Source of the DNA: Hyphomonadaceae bacterium
GTDB taxonomy: Bacteria; Pseudomonadota; Alphaproteobacteria; Caulobacterales; Aquidulcibacteraceae
NCBI GenBank assembly: GCA_019753175.1
Contig: JAIELK010000016.1
Coordinates: 62,001-126,000 of the forward strand
Length of the DNA stretch: 64,000 bases
Direction of reading: 5' to 3'
Below the pieces are notes generated by a model. It saw only the letters and a program-made list of their open reading frames with translations, made no database searches and was not told the DNA's origin. Both the position numbers and the translations under genes were made by a program. Positions 8,325 through 17,682 of this stretch are shown one piece after another. Numbering within the stretch: position 1 is the first letter of the stretch; each line of letters starts with the position of its first letter.

Positions 8325-10658
8325 TCAGGCGCGTTTCTGTTCGGTCGCCGCGACGCGGGCGACTTTGCCCGCCGGCCGACTGCGGGCGAGACGCATCACG
8401 GTCGCAGCCAACACATCGCGATCGGCTGGTTTGACGAGATGCTCTGCGGCGCCGAGTGAAAGCGCGTGCAGACGGTCGTCGTGCACAGAGAGCACGACCA
8501 CGGGGATGTCGCGCGTGTTCGGATCGAGTTTGAGGCTCTGCAACACGCGCCAGCCGGAGCGATCCGGGAGGAAGATGTCAAGCACGATCAGGGCGGGCGA
8601 CTTCGCGCGCACGAGGCCAAGCCCGGCCTTGCCGCCGCCTACGCCTTGGACGGCAAAACCGGCGCGCGTGAGCGAACGCGCCACCAACTCGCGGGCCGCG
8701 GGCTCGTCGTCGATGACGACGACGAGCGGCGCTTCAGCGGCGCCTTGCACATCATCGATGGCCGCGTCGGCGCCTGAGGCTTGAGCCGCGTCGGTCAGGC
8801 TTGCCGGAACGCTCAGCCGGAACAGCGAGCCTTCGCCAAGAATGCTGGTCACGCTGATATCGCCACCGAGCAGTTGCGCCAACCGGCGCGAAATGGCGAG
8901 GCCAAGGCCAGTCCCGCCGAAGCGTTGGGTAATGGAAGGGTCGGCCTGCACGAACGGCTGGAACAGTCGCGATATGTGCTCGCTCGACATGCCGATGCCG
9001 GTGTCCCGCACGGATACGACGAGGTGCTCGATGCCGTCGATGGGTTCACGCTCGAACTCAACAACGATGCTGCCGCCCTCGGTGAATTTGCACGCGTTGG
9101 AGAGCAGGTTGTTAAGGCATTGGCGCAGCTTGGTCGCATCCGTTTCCACTCGGCCGTCAATGCCGCGGTCGCAGATGGCGATGCTATTGCCCTTCTGCTC
9201 GGCGAGTGGACGCATGGTGTCGACAAGATCTTGCAGCATCTCTCGCGCATCGAAGGCGGTCGCCGCCGCCTCCATGCGCCCGGCTTCGATCTTTGACAGG
9301 TCAAGCACTTCGTTCAGCAAGCTGAGCAAGTGTCGGCCGGCCGCCAGGATGCGGCCAAGGTCCTGCACGGTCTCTTGCTCGCCGGCGTCTTCGGCGTCTT
9401 CCCGGAGCATCTCCGCGTAGCCGATGATGGCATTGAGCGGCGTACGCAGCTCATGACTCATGTTGGCGAGGAATTGCGATTTGGCGATATTGGCCGCTTC
9501 GGCCTGGTGGCGAGAACGCACCATGCCGTTGAGGGCGGCGGCCATCAGCAATTGGCGCTGCTCCGCCACCGCCAGCAGGCCGGCGAGCTGCTCGGCGATC
9601 GCCGCCGCGGGCGCGTAAGGCGCGTCGGGCAACGAGCGCTCCTGCGTCCCGAGTTCGTTTTGCACGATGGCGAGCAGTTCAGCCTGCGAGGCTAGCGTCG
9701 CCGCAGCGTGCTTGCATGCCGCTTTCAGTGACGCGTCGCCAATGGCTTCATCCATAGCGCTATCGGCCTTGCGCGTGACACAAGTGAGCCAAGCTGGCTG
9801 ACCTTCCGGCGAGGTGTGCAGGAAGCCTTCGTGACGCACGCGCCGGCGCACTCCGCCCTGGCCGACAACATCATGCTCAAGCGCGATGCGGCGTGCACCG
9901 CCCGAGGGCGGTGAGAAGGCCTCTCGCACCAGCGTGGCCTCATGCCCGGGCGCGCCGCAGGCGTCGTTGACGATGTCGTCGTACGACATGGGCCGGCCAA
10001 GCAGCGTCGAAAGGCGCTCGCCGCCGGAGAGCGTTCGGCGCTCGTAATCGATCTCCCATGCGGCAGCGTGCCCGTCACTCATGTTGATCTGGCGAACCCA
10101 CTCGGCATCCTGCCGACGTGCATTCTGTGCTAGGCGCGTCTGATGCGCCGCGAAGCCGCCGGCGTATGCGGCGCACGCGAACGCGGCTAGACCGGCGACG
10201 GCGTAATCCGTCTCGACCCCGTCGGCGAAGAAGCGCGCGCCAAGCGCCAGGTAGGGTGCGCATATCAGGAGTGTGTGCAAACGGCTTGCTCTGCGTTCCG
10301 ACGCGGCGACAAACACAAGCAAACATAGCATCGCCACGCCGAGCGTTCCGCCGATGCGGGCGTCGGAGTACCAAGCAAGAGCAGGCGCCAGGGCCCAAAC
10401 TGCAGAGACGATCAGATCGAAGAGCGTGCGCGCGGCGTCCTCTTGCTCATGGGTGAGCGCGTTAAGGCGCGGCAGCGCAAGACGACGCGCTTCTTCCGCC
10501 AGCAATGCAAGCCCGATCCAGATCAATGCCGCGGCTACGCCCACCGCACCCCCAACGCCGAGCGCAAGCAGCAGCATCAGGTAGGTGCGTGCGCGCGGAC
10601 TGGCGAACGCTTCTGCGCTCACGCGGTCGACCGTCTCACGGTTGATGAAAGGTTGCAC
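8325..10658 (-). CDS. Membrane hybrid histidine kinase with C-terminal receiver
   Basis: 777 residues from a GTG at 10658; open reading frame continues upstream to 10868, but that overlaps the divergent aldolase, and the GTG directly before QPFINRETVDR has a GGGGCGG stretch upstream, so I prefer it (moderate confidence). The N-terminal third has about five transmembrane helices and no extracytoplasmic domain of size, then a PAS-like segment. The kinase core has the H box FLANMSHELRTPLNAIIGY (H402), an N box NNLLSNACKF, and G boxes DTGIGM and GGTGLGLAI. The receiver at the C-terminus carries VIDDE and the phospho-acceptor in VLDIFLPD (D694). No separate response regulator or Hpt gene is adjacent, so the phosphorelay partner is unlinked. 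Confidence 0.85.
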   Translation of the reverse strand: MQPFINRETVDRVSAEAFASPRARTYLMLLLALGVGGAVGVAAALIWIGLALLAEEARRLALPRLNALTHEQEDAARTLFDLIVSAVWALAPALAWYSDARIGGTLGVAMLCLLVFVAASERRASRLHTLLICAPYLALGARFFADGVETDYAVAGLAAFACAAYAGGFAAHQTRLAQNARRQDAEWVRQINMSDGHAAAWEIDYERRTLSGGERLSTLLGRPMSYDDIVNDACGAPGHEATLVREAFSPPSGGARRIALEHDVVGQGGVRRRVRHEGFLHTSPEGQPAWLTCVTRKADSAMDEAIGDASLKAACKHAAATLASQAELLAIVQNELGTQERSLPDAPYAPAAAIAEQLAGLLAVAEQRQLLMAAALNGMVRSRHQAEAANIAKSQFLANMSHELRTPLNAIIGYAEMLREDAEDAGEQETVQDLGRILAAGRHLLSLLNEVLDLSKIEAGRMEAAATAFDAREMLQDLVDTMRPLAEQKGNSIAICDRGIDGRVETDATKLRQCLNNLLSNACKFTEGGSIVVEFEREPIDGIEHLVVSVRDTGIGMSSEHISRLFQPFVQADPSITQRFGGTGLGLAISRRLAQLLGGDISVTSILGEGSLFRLSVPASLTDAAQASGADAAIDDVQGAAEAPLVVVIDDEPAARELVARSLTRAGFAVQGVGGGKAGLGLVRAKSPALIVLDIFLPDRSGWRVLQSLKLDPNTRDIPVVVLSVHDDRLHALSLGAAEHLVKPADRDVLAATVMRLARSRPAGKVARVAATEQKRA

Positions 10659-10800
10659 AGGCCGCCCCAATGGATAATTTCCCGATAAGCCTAAGACCGC
10701 ACTGTAAAGCAAGCGTTCGCGCAGCTTGCGATTGTGCGTATTTCTGGGACAAAACTGCGCTTTGTTGTGAACGAAGCGTTGATGCGAGCGGAGCCCGTGC

Positions 10801-11829
10801 ATGAACTTCCGGTCCGATAACACCGCGCCGGTCGCGCCAGAGTTCATGAGGGCGTTAATGGACGTCAACGAAGGCGCGGCCGATCCTTATGGAGAAGATG
10901 CGTGGTCAATTCGTCTTGACCACGTGTTCTCTGATGTTTTCGAACGTGAGGTCCGTGTGTTCACGGTTGGGAGCGGCACTGCAGCGAACGCGATTTCCAT
11001 CGCCTGCGCTACGCCTCCATGGGGCGCGGTGCTGTGCCACCGCGAAGCGCACATTGAGTGCGATGAAGGCGGCGCGCCGGAATTCTACAGCGGCGGCGCC
11101 AAGCTCGTGCTGCTCGATGGTGAAGCGGCGAGGGTCACGCCCGAGGCGCTGCGAGAGGGCGTCGGGCGCAGTGCGCGCAGCATCCACGCCGTCACACCCA
11201 GCGTGCTGTCGGTTTCTCAGGCAACCGAGCGAGGGGCGGTTTACACTCGCGAGCAGCTGGCTGCGCTCTGCGATCTTGCGCGCGCCGCCGGCTTAAGCGT
11301 GCATGTGGATGGCGCGCGCTTCGCCAACGCTGTCGCCGCTTTGGGTTGCTCGCCCGCTGAAATCAGTTGGCGAGCTGGCGTGGACCTGTTGTCTCTCGGC
11401 GCGACCAAGAATGGGGCGCTCGCTGCGGAGGCGATCGTGTGTTTCGATGCGCGATTCGCCGAAGAAATTGCCCGCCGTCGCAAGCGCGGTGGTCATTTGC
11501 TGTGCAAGGGCCGCTACGCGGCCGCTCAGCTGCTGGCCTATGTCGAAGACGGGTTATGGTTGCGGCTTGCGACGCGTGCGAACGCGCTGGCGGCGCGGCT
11601 CGGCGAAGCCGCCGGGCCGATGCTTTCGGTTCCGGTGGAGACAAATCAAGTGTTCATCAAGCCGGGCGTTGAGGGGCTTGCGCGTCTGCGTGCGGCTGGC
11701 GTGCGGTATTACGACTGGGGGCGCGAAGGGACAGGCGAGGTCCGCCTCGTCGTGTCTTGGAATCAGGACGAACGCGACGTTGACGCGATGTGCGCTTTGC
11801 TCGCTTCGCTAGGCGGAGCTGGGCGATAG
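10801..11829 (+). CDS. ltaE: Low-specificity L-threonine aldolase
   Basis: 342 residues, PLP-dependent fold type I. The enzyme splits L-threonine or allo-threonine into glycine and acetaldehyde. The start motif MNFRSDNTAP, the GSGTAANAIS cofactor-phosphate loop, the HVDGARFANA aspartate that binds the PLP nitrogen, and the Schiff-base lysine in SLGATKNGA (K203) are all present. It is divergent from the hybrid kinase with 142 bp between the starts, and overlaps the convergent glycosyltransferase by 21 bp at its 3' end. Confidence 0.9.
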   Translation: MNFRSDNTAPVAPEFMRALMDVNEGAADPYGEDAWSIRLDHVFSDVFEREVRVFTVGSGTAANAISIACATPPWGAVLCHREAHIECDEGGAPEFYSGGAKLVLLDGEAARVTPEALREGVGRSARSIHAVTPSVLSVSQATERGAVYTREQLAALCDLARAAGLSVHVDGARFANAVAALGCSPAEISWRAGVDLLSLGATKNGALAAEAIVCFDARFAEEIARRRKRGGHLLCKGRYAAAQLLAYVEDGLWLRLATRANALAARLGEAAGPMLSVPVETNQVFIKPGVEGLARLRAAGVRYYDWGREGTGEVRLVVSWNQDERDVDAMCALLASLGGAGR

Positions 11830-13263
11830 ATAGTCCCGCCGCGCTGAAACGCCGTGCGCGGTCTTCGACCAATGATGGGGCCGTGCGAGGAGTTCGAATA
11901 CGGCGCGCACCGCTGCGAGAGAGGACAGCGGCCAGTAGAACGGCATGGTCAGCGCCGCGCGCAGGTGGCTGAAGTTACCGCTAAGCGCGCTGGCCGTCAG
12001 CGCGGCCAGCGCGGCGACGCAAAAACCCGTGGACGCCAGCAGCAATCCCGCCGGACCGAGAAGATCGTAGGGCGAAAGCAGCGAGATCGCGACAACGCAT
12101 GCGAACGGCGCGTGCGCAAACGCAGCGAGCAGACCGCCGCCAAGGATGAGCTGCATGGCAAGGAAGTTGCGCAATCCCATCTCGTGCGCGGTCCGAAAGG
12201 GATTGCGCATCAGGACAAGCCAGGTTTGCAGATGCCCCTTGATCCAGCGCGTGCGCTGATTGAGCCAAGCGCCGAAACGCACTGGCGCTTCCTCGTAGGT
12301 TGGCGGTGCAATGACGCCGATCTGCATGCGCTCCCGCGCGAGCCTATAGCCGACATCGGCGTCTTCTGTGACATTGTAGGGGTCCCAGCCGCCGACGCTG
12401 CGCAACGTGTCGGTGCGAAAATGGTTGCTTGATCCGCCGAGCGGCAGCGCAACGCCCAGACGCGCCAGCAACGGCAGAATTTCCTGAAACTGGATCGCGT
12501 ATTCGGCGGCGAACTGGCGTGCGATCCATGAGGCGTCGGCATTGTCGATGGCAAGCGGCGCCTGGACACACGCCAGCGCCGGACTGCCGCTCTCGAACGC
12601 CGCAAGCGCGGCGCGCAATTGCTGCGGATGGGGACGATCCTCAGCGTCATACACGGTGATGAATTGGCCGCGCGCGCGTGTGAGCCCGATATTCAGCGCT
12701 TTCGGCTTGGTGCGTGGCTTGGCGGCGGGGATGACAATGACTTCCACCGGGTAGTGTTGCGCTGCCCTGTGCGCCGCTTCGACGGTGTCTGGGTCATCGC
12801 TCTCGACCAAGAATTTCATGTCGAGCGCTTCGCGCGGGTAGTCGAGCCTGGCCAGCGCTTGCGCAAGCGGTTCGACGAGCGTTGCTTCGCGGTAGAGCGG
12901 ACAAAGGACGGTGTAGGTCGGCCACGACGCTGGCGAGGCAAGCCGCATCGGGATCGGCGTGATCTGCGCTGCAGCCAGAAAGCGCGTGAAGATCATCGCC
13001 GAGAACAGGAATAGCCCGAGGAAGTGAATCGCTGTCTGAGTTGGCCGCGGGTAATGGACCGACGCCCAGATGAGCCCCGCAAGCAAGGCCAGGAGCCACA
13101 GCGCCTGGAGCACATGCAGGCGCTTGGCGGAGCGTTGCGGAAACGCTCGATGGAAACCAGACGCGCCGGCTTCGACAGCGTCCGCCGCGACCGCCGCCCC
13201 GACTGGCGCACCGTCTCGCCTCCGTTCTTCGCTTGCCCCGGCCATCCACGCCATGGGCGGCAA
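11809..13263 (-). CDS. Membrane glycosyltransferase family 2
   Basis: 484 residues. Two N-terminal transmembrane helices (about 55-100), a cytoplasmic GT-A domain and a C-terminal cluster of hydrophobic helices. The GT2 motifs are visible: VLCPLYRE at the start of the fold, the metal-binding DAED, the catalytic base in TEDADVG (D301), and QRTRWIKG (Q336-W340), the QxxRW motif of processive beta-glycosyltransferases. This is the architecture of enzymes that synthesise or extend beta-linked polysaccharides or glycolipids. No other polysaccharide genes are near, so the product is unknown. Start at the first of three close ATG codons; 13254 or 13245 are alternatives. Confidence 0.85.
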   Translation of the reverse strand: MPPMAWMAGASEERRRDGAPVGAAVAADAVEAGASGFHRAFPQRSAKRLHVLQALWLLALLAGLIWASVHYPRPTQTAIHFLGLFLFSAMIFTRFLAAAQITPIPMRLASPASWPTYTVLCPLYREATLVEPLAQALARLDYPREALDMKFLVESDDPDTVEAAHRAAQHYPVEVIVIPAAKPRTKPKALNIGLTRARGQFITVYDAEDRPHPQQLRAALAAFESGSPALACVQAPLAIDNADASWIARQFAAEYAIQFQEILPLLARLGVALPLGGSSNHFRTDTLRSVGGWDPYNVTEDADVGYRLARERMQIGVIAPPTYEEAPVRFGAWLNQRTRWIKGHLQTWLVLMRNPFRTAHEMGLRNFLAMQLILGGGLLAAFAHAPFACVVAISLLSPYDLLGPAGLLLASTGFCVAALAALTASALSGNFSHLRAALTMPFYWPLSSLAAVRAVFELLARPHHWSKTAHGVSARRDYLSPSSA

Positions 13264-13313
13264 TCATAGGCTGCAAAGACGCCGCTGCAACAACCAAGAA
13301 CGAGCGCTGGCGG

Positions 13314-14903
13314 CTAAGCCGCTTCGATGAGCTTGCCGGCCAGACCCCGACGCAACAGGTCCGCAGTCTCACGCACGCCATAGATCGCGGCGAACTGGCC
13401 GAACCTTGGGCCGCTTTCGACGCCGAACAGCACTTCGTAGAGCGCCTTGAACCAATCGCGCAGCGGTTCGAAGCCGTGTTCCTTGCCGACGGCGTAGACC
13501 TCGTTCTGAATCAGCTCGCCGTCTTTGGTCTCGGCGGGCAACGCGTCCAGGCGCGCGATCAGATCCTCAAACGCGGCGCGTTCCTTGTCGGAGGCGGCGC
13601 GGAAGCGCTTGGTCGGCCTGATGAAGTCCTCGAAATAGCGGATCGCGTAACCGCATAGCTTGTCGAGGAAGGGGTGCGTCGCCGGCGCAGCGCCGGGCGC
13701 ATATTTGCCGATAAACGCCCAGAGCAGATCCTTGGTCTCGGCGTTGGAGGCCGAGACGAGATTGGTCAGCAGTGCAAACGAGATCGGCGAGAGGTCCTTG
13801 GGCGGGGCGCCCGCATGGATGTGCCAGGCCGGGTTTTCCAATTGCTCGGCCAGATTCTGCTTCGCGTAAGCTTCGACGTGCGCGAGATATTCGTCGACCG
13901 CTTTCGGGATCACGTCGAAATAGAGCTTTTTGGCCGTGCGCGGCTTTTGGAAGTTGTACAACGACAAGCTCTCGGGCGCGGCGTATTTCAGCCAATCCTC
14001 GATCGAGATGCCGTTGCCCTTGGTTTTCGATATCTTTTGGCCGTCCTGGTCGAGAAACAGCTCGTAGACATAGTTGACAGGCGGTTCGGCGCCGAGCGCC
14101 TCACAAATGCGCGCATAGATCGGCTGGTTCGGCAGGTGGTCTTTGCCAAACATTTCGAAATCGACGCCAAGCGCGGCCCAGCGCATGCCGAAATCCGGCT
14201 TCCATTGCATCTTCACCCGCCCCCCCGTGACGGGCAGCGTCGTCTCTTCGCCGTCTTCGTCATCAAACGTGATCGTGCCGGCGGCGGCGTCGATCTGCTT
14301 CATCGGCACGTAAAGCACGCGGCCGGTCTTTGGCGAGATCGGCAGGAATGGCGAATAGGTCTGCCGCCGCTCTTCGCCGAGCGTCGGCAGCATTATCGCC
14401 ATGATCTTATCGTAGACCGCGAGCGCCTTCAGGAGGGTGGCGTCAAACGCCCCGGACTTGTACAGCTCGGTCGCCGACTTGAACTCGTAATCGAATCCGA
14501 AGCTATCGAGGAACGCGACGAGGCTCGCATTGTTGTGGTGTGCGAAACTTTCATGAGTGCCGAACGGGTCGGGCACGCTGGTAAGGGGCTTCTGCAGATG
14601 CTCGCGCAGCATGTCGTGATTGGGGACGTTCTCGGGCAGCTTGCGCATGCCGTCCATATCGTCGGACACGCAGAGGAGCTTGGTCGGGATCGTGTCGTCC
14701 GTCAGCACGCGAAAGGCGTGGCGCACCATCGACGTCCGCACCACTTCGCCATGCGTGCCGATGTGCGGCAGGCCGGAGGGGCCATAGCCGGTCTCGAAGA
14801 TCACCGTCCCGTCCGGCTGCTTCTTGTAGTGTTCCAGCACCAGGCGCGCCTGTTCGAAGGGCCAGGCTTTGGCGCCGGCAGCGAGGGTGGCGAGTTCGGA
14901 CAT
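13314..14903 (-). CDS. lysK: Lysyl-tRNA synthetase, class I
   Basis: 529 residues. This is the class I (archaeal-type) LysRS also found in alphaproteobacteria, not the class II LysS of most bacteria. The HIGH equivalent is PHIGTHG (H47-T50) and the KMSKS equivalent is KISKTKG, just before NGISIEDWL. The C-terminal half is the helical anticodon-binding cage. No class II lysS is seen in the window. It lies between the glycosyltransferase (same strand, 50 bp) and divergent sixA. Confidence 0.95.
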   Translation of the reverse strand: MSELATLAAGAKAWPFEQARLVLEHYKKQPDGTVIFETGYGPSGLPHIGTHGEVVRTSMVRHAFRVLTDDTIPTKLLCVSDDMDGMRKLPENVPNHDMLREHLQKPLTSVPDPFGTHESFAHHNNASLVAFLDSFGFDYEFKSATELYKSGAFDATLLKALAVYDKIMAIMLPTLGEERRQTYSPFLPISPKTGRVLYVPMKQIDAAAGTITFDDEDGEETTLPVTGGRVKMQWKPDFGMRWAALGVDFEMFGKDHLPNQPIYARICEALGAEPPVNYVYELFLDQDGQKISKTKGNGISIEDWLKYAAPESLSLYNFQKPRTAKKLYFDVIPKAVDEYLAHVEAYAKQNLAEQLENPAWHIHAGAPPKDLSPISFALLTNLVSASNAETKDLLWAFIGKYAPGAAPATHPFLDKLCGYAIRYFEDFIRPTKRFRAASDKERAAFEDLIARLDALPAETKDGELIQNEVYAVGKEHGFEPLRDWFKALYEVLFGVESGPRFGQFAAIYGVRETADLLRRGLAGKLIEAA

Positions 14904-15011
14904 CCGCGAATCCTTGCGTGAGCGCCGGATTTAAGGCGTGCTTGCGTCGCGCGCCAAGCCTACTGGAGGCAGGCAGTTGCGCTTTCCCGCGCATCGCCAC
15001 ACTCTAGCCCG

Positions 15012-15518
15012 ATGCGAACGCTGATTTTGATGCGGCACGCGAAGGCAGTGCGCCCCCACGAAGCGCCGAGCGACCGCGCTCGCGGGCTCACCGGTCGTGG
15101 CCGGCGCGAGGCGTCCGCATCCGGCGCGGCGATGGAGGATGCGGGGCTGAAACCCCAGCTCGCGCTGATCTCGACCGCACAGCGTACCCGCGAGACAGCA
15201 GAGCATGGATTGGCGAACTTCGCTTTGGAGAGCCAGTTCGAGGACGCGCTCTATCACGCCACGTCCGAGGGCATCTGGGACGCTTTCTCAGCGAGCGACG
15301 CCGAGAGCGTGGTCATCGTCGGGCACAATCCGGGAATGCATGAACTCGCAGCCTTGCTCATCCGCCAAGCCCACGAAGGCTCGAAGATGGCGCGCCAGTT
15401 TGAGTCAGGTTTTCCGACCAGTGCTTTCGCCGCCTTCGAGATCAGGGGCGATCTGCTGCATGCCGCCGGGCCGCGGCTTGTCGCGGCGTGGAAACCCGAG
15501 CGACGCGGCGACGACTAG
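15012..15518 (+). CDS. sixA: SixA-like phosphohistidine phosphatase
   Basis: 168 residues of the histidine phosphatase superfamily. The RHG motif is LILMRHAKA (R8, H9), the phosphate pocket arginine is in STAQRTRET, and the second catalytic His is in VIVGHNPGM. SixA removes phosphate from His-containing phosphotransfer domains or PTS proteins; the precise partner here is unknown. The last four bases overlap the stop of the convergent LysR gene. Confidence 0.85.
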   Translation: MRTLILMRHAKAVRPHEAPSDRARGLTGRGRREASASGAAMEDAGLKPQLALISTAQRTRETAEHGLANFALESQFEDALYHATSEGIWDAFSASDAESVVIVGHNPGMHELAALLIRQAHEGSKMARQFESGFPTSAFAAFEIRGDLLHAAGPRLVAAWKPERRGDD

Positions 15519-16405
15519 TCCTTCCAGGCCGCCGCTTGGTCGATAAGGAACTGGCGGAACGCCGCGATGCGCTTCGAGCGCTTTAGATCGCTTGGGTAGA
15601 TGAAATAGACTTCGAAGCTTGGACCTGGGAGGTTGGGCAGGACCTTCACTAGGTTTGGCACCTCGCGCGCCATGTAGTCGGGCACGCTGGCGATGCCGAA
15701 GCCTGAGTCAACCGCGCGCAGCATGCCGTACACATTGTTGATCTCAAGCAGCGGCGGACGCGGCTTGGCGTCTTCGCGGCCCGCGCGCTGCGCCCAATCA
15801 AGTTCCCGCATCGGCGTGGGCACGCCCGCCTGGTAGGCGATAATGCGATGATGATCGAGATCCTCGACCTTCTTCGGCGTGCCGTGCTGCTTCAGATAGT
15901 CCGCTGACGCATAGAGGCTGACGCGCACTTCAAATAATTTGCGCTGGATGAGGTCGGCGTGCGTCGCCGCCCATAGCCTGATCGCGCACTCTGCCTCGAG
16001 TTTTAGGAGGTCGTACTCGCGATCGTCGAGCAGGATTTGCAGGCGTGTTTCAGGGTAGGTGTCGGCGAACGCTCCAAGCCGCGGTGCAAGCCAAGTCGAG
16101 CCGAAGGCCACGGGCGCCGTGACCTTGAGGTCGCCGATCACCTTCTCGCGCGCATCCTTCAAGGTCGACTCAGCGATCACAGCCGCGCCCGCCATCTCGC
16201 GCGTGAACTCGCGCAACGCCATGCCCGGCCCGGTCAGCAGCAATCCGCGCGCGTGACGCTGGAACAGGGGTACACCCATGTCACCCTCGAGCGCGGCGAT
16301 CTGCCGGCTGACCGACGATTGCGAGACGCCGAGCCGCTCGGCCGCCGCGGTGAGACTTCCAGTCTCCGCCGCGAAGTGGAAGGTCTTCAGCTTGTCCCAA
16401 TCCAT
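15515..16405 (-). CDS. LysR-family transcriptional regulator
   Basis: 296 residues. The winged helix-turn-helix at 1-60 reads LTAAAERLGVSQSSVSRQI in its recognition part, followed by a linker helix and a periplasmic-binding-protein-like effector domain. LysR proteins usually regulate a divergent gene, but the neighbour upstream (Mrp) is on the same strand, so the target is not evident. Confidence 0.9.
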   Translation of the reverse strand: MDWDKLKTFHFAAETGSLTAAAERLGVSQSSVSRQIAALEGDMGVPLFQRHARGLLLTGPGMALREFTREMAGAAVIAESTLKDAREKVIGDLKVTAPVAFGSTWLAPRLGAFADTYPETRLQILLDDREYDLLKLEAECAIRLWAATHADLIQRKLFEVRVSLYASADYLKQHGTPKKVEDLDHHRIIAYQAGVPTPMRELDWAQRAGREDAKPRPPLLEINNVYGMLRAVDSGFGIASVPDYMAREVPNLVKVLPNLPGPSFEVYFIYPSDLKRSKRIAAFRQFLIDQAAAWKD

Positions 16406-16493
16406 GGCCGCGCATCCCCGAGCGGCAGTTCACGCGCTCCGGGTTTGCAATATTGCATAGCTCGTGAGCGAGGTCGAGAGCCGGCGGATGAGA

Positions 16494-17570
16494 TCAGATG
16501 ACCTTGATCGAGGGCGCCGGCTTGGCGAGACGGGTGATGTTGGCCAGAGCAGCCTCAGCGATTTCGCGGAAACGCCGCGATATGGGATGATCTGGTTGCG
16601 TGGCTGACAGCGGCGCCCCCGCGTCGGCGCTTTCGCGGAGCGCAACGTCGATCGGGATTTCGCCCAGGAACGGAACGCCGGCTTGATCGGCGGTGCGGCG
16701 GGCACCGCCCTCGCCGAAAATGTGAACGCGATGGCCGTCGGGCGTTTCATAATAAGCCATGTTCTCAATCACGCCGAGGATCGGCGCGTGAGTCTTGTCG
16801 AACATGGAGATGCCGCGGCGCACATCCGCCAGCGCCATTTCCTGCGGCGTCGACACGATGATCGCGCCGGCCAGCGGCACACGCTGCACCAAGGTGAGCT
16901 GCACGTCGCCGGTGCCGGGCGGCAGGTCGAGCAACAAGACGTCGAGGTCGCCCCACATCACTTCGTCGATCATCTGGCGCACCGCGCTGGTCGCCATCGC
17001 GCCGCGCCAGATCATCGGCGAGCCGGGGTCGACAAGATAGCCGATCGACATGGTTTTGAGATTGTAGGCTTCGAGCGGGAGCAGCGACTTGCCTTGACCT
17101 TGCGACGGCTTCTTGCCCTGCAGGCCGAGCAGCGTTGGCGCCGAGGGACCGTAAACGTCCAGGTCAAGCAAGCCGGTCTTCATCCCCAAACTGGCGAATG
17201 CGCAGGCGAGATTGACGGCGACCGTCGACTTGCCGACACCGCCCTTGGCGCTCGCGACCGCGACAACATGTTTAACGCGTCCGATGCCGGCGGCGCTCGC
17301 GAGCTTGGCGTCGTGGGTCGTCAGCACGGCGAGCACGGCGCTGACGCCTTCAATCTCGTGCACTGCCGCTTCGCCTTTGTCGCGCGCGTGCGCGTACTCT
17401 GACGCAATGCCAGCCGGCGCTTCTATGGTGAACGAGACCTTGCCGTCATCGCCAATATTGAGACCCGCAATGCGTCCCGCGCTCATGAGTCCCTTGCCGG
17501 AAACGGGGTCTTTCACCGTGTCGAGGCGCTTTTCGATCTGTTCTTTGAGGCGCGCCAACTGGTTGTTCAT
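16494..17570 (-). CDS. apbC: Mrp/ApbC-family P-loop ATPase (Fe-S cluster carrier)
   Basis: 358 residues from the ATG at 17570; the open frame runs to 17684 but that would overlap the divergent hflK. Residues 1-95 are a MIP18/DUF59-type domain. The deviant Walker A is ASAKGGVGKSTVAVN, Walker B LLDLPPGTGD. Family members bind and transfer iron-sulfur clusters. The CxxC seen near the C-terminus of many homologues is replaced here: after IENMAYY come ETPDGHRVHIF with no cysteine, so cluster binding may use other residues or be lost. Confidence 0.9.
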   Translation of the reverse strand: MNNQLARLKEQIEKRLDTVKDPVSGKGLMSAGRIAGLNIGDDGKVSFTIEAPAGIASEYAHARDKGEAAVHEIEGVSAVLAVLTTHDAKLASAAGIGRVKHVVAVASAKGGVGKSTVAVNLACAFASLGMKTGLLDLDVYGPSAPTLLGLQGKKPSQGQGKSLLPLEAYNLKTMSIGYLVDPGSPMIWRGAMATSAVRQMIDEVMWGDLDVLLLDLPPGTGDVQLTLVQRVPLAGAIIVSTPQEMALADVRRGISMFDKTHAPILGVIENMAYYETPDGHRVHIFGEGGARRTADQAGVPFLGEIPIDVALRESADAGAPLSATQPDHPISRRFREIAEAALANITRLAKPAPSIKVI

Positions 17571-17682
17571 GCTTGATCCTTTAGCAAGTGGCCCACATAT
17601 CGGCGCGGGCGGCGGTGACACAAGCGCTGTCGGCTCGGGGCGCGCGAAGGCGCTTTCCACTGAAAGGGCGGCGAAGAACTCC

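Noticed and set aside
13674-14921. A 415-codon plus-strand frame across lysK
   Set aside because: Antisense to class I LysRS; composition is typical of a GC-rich shadow.
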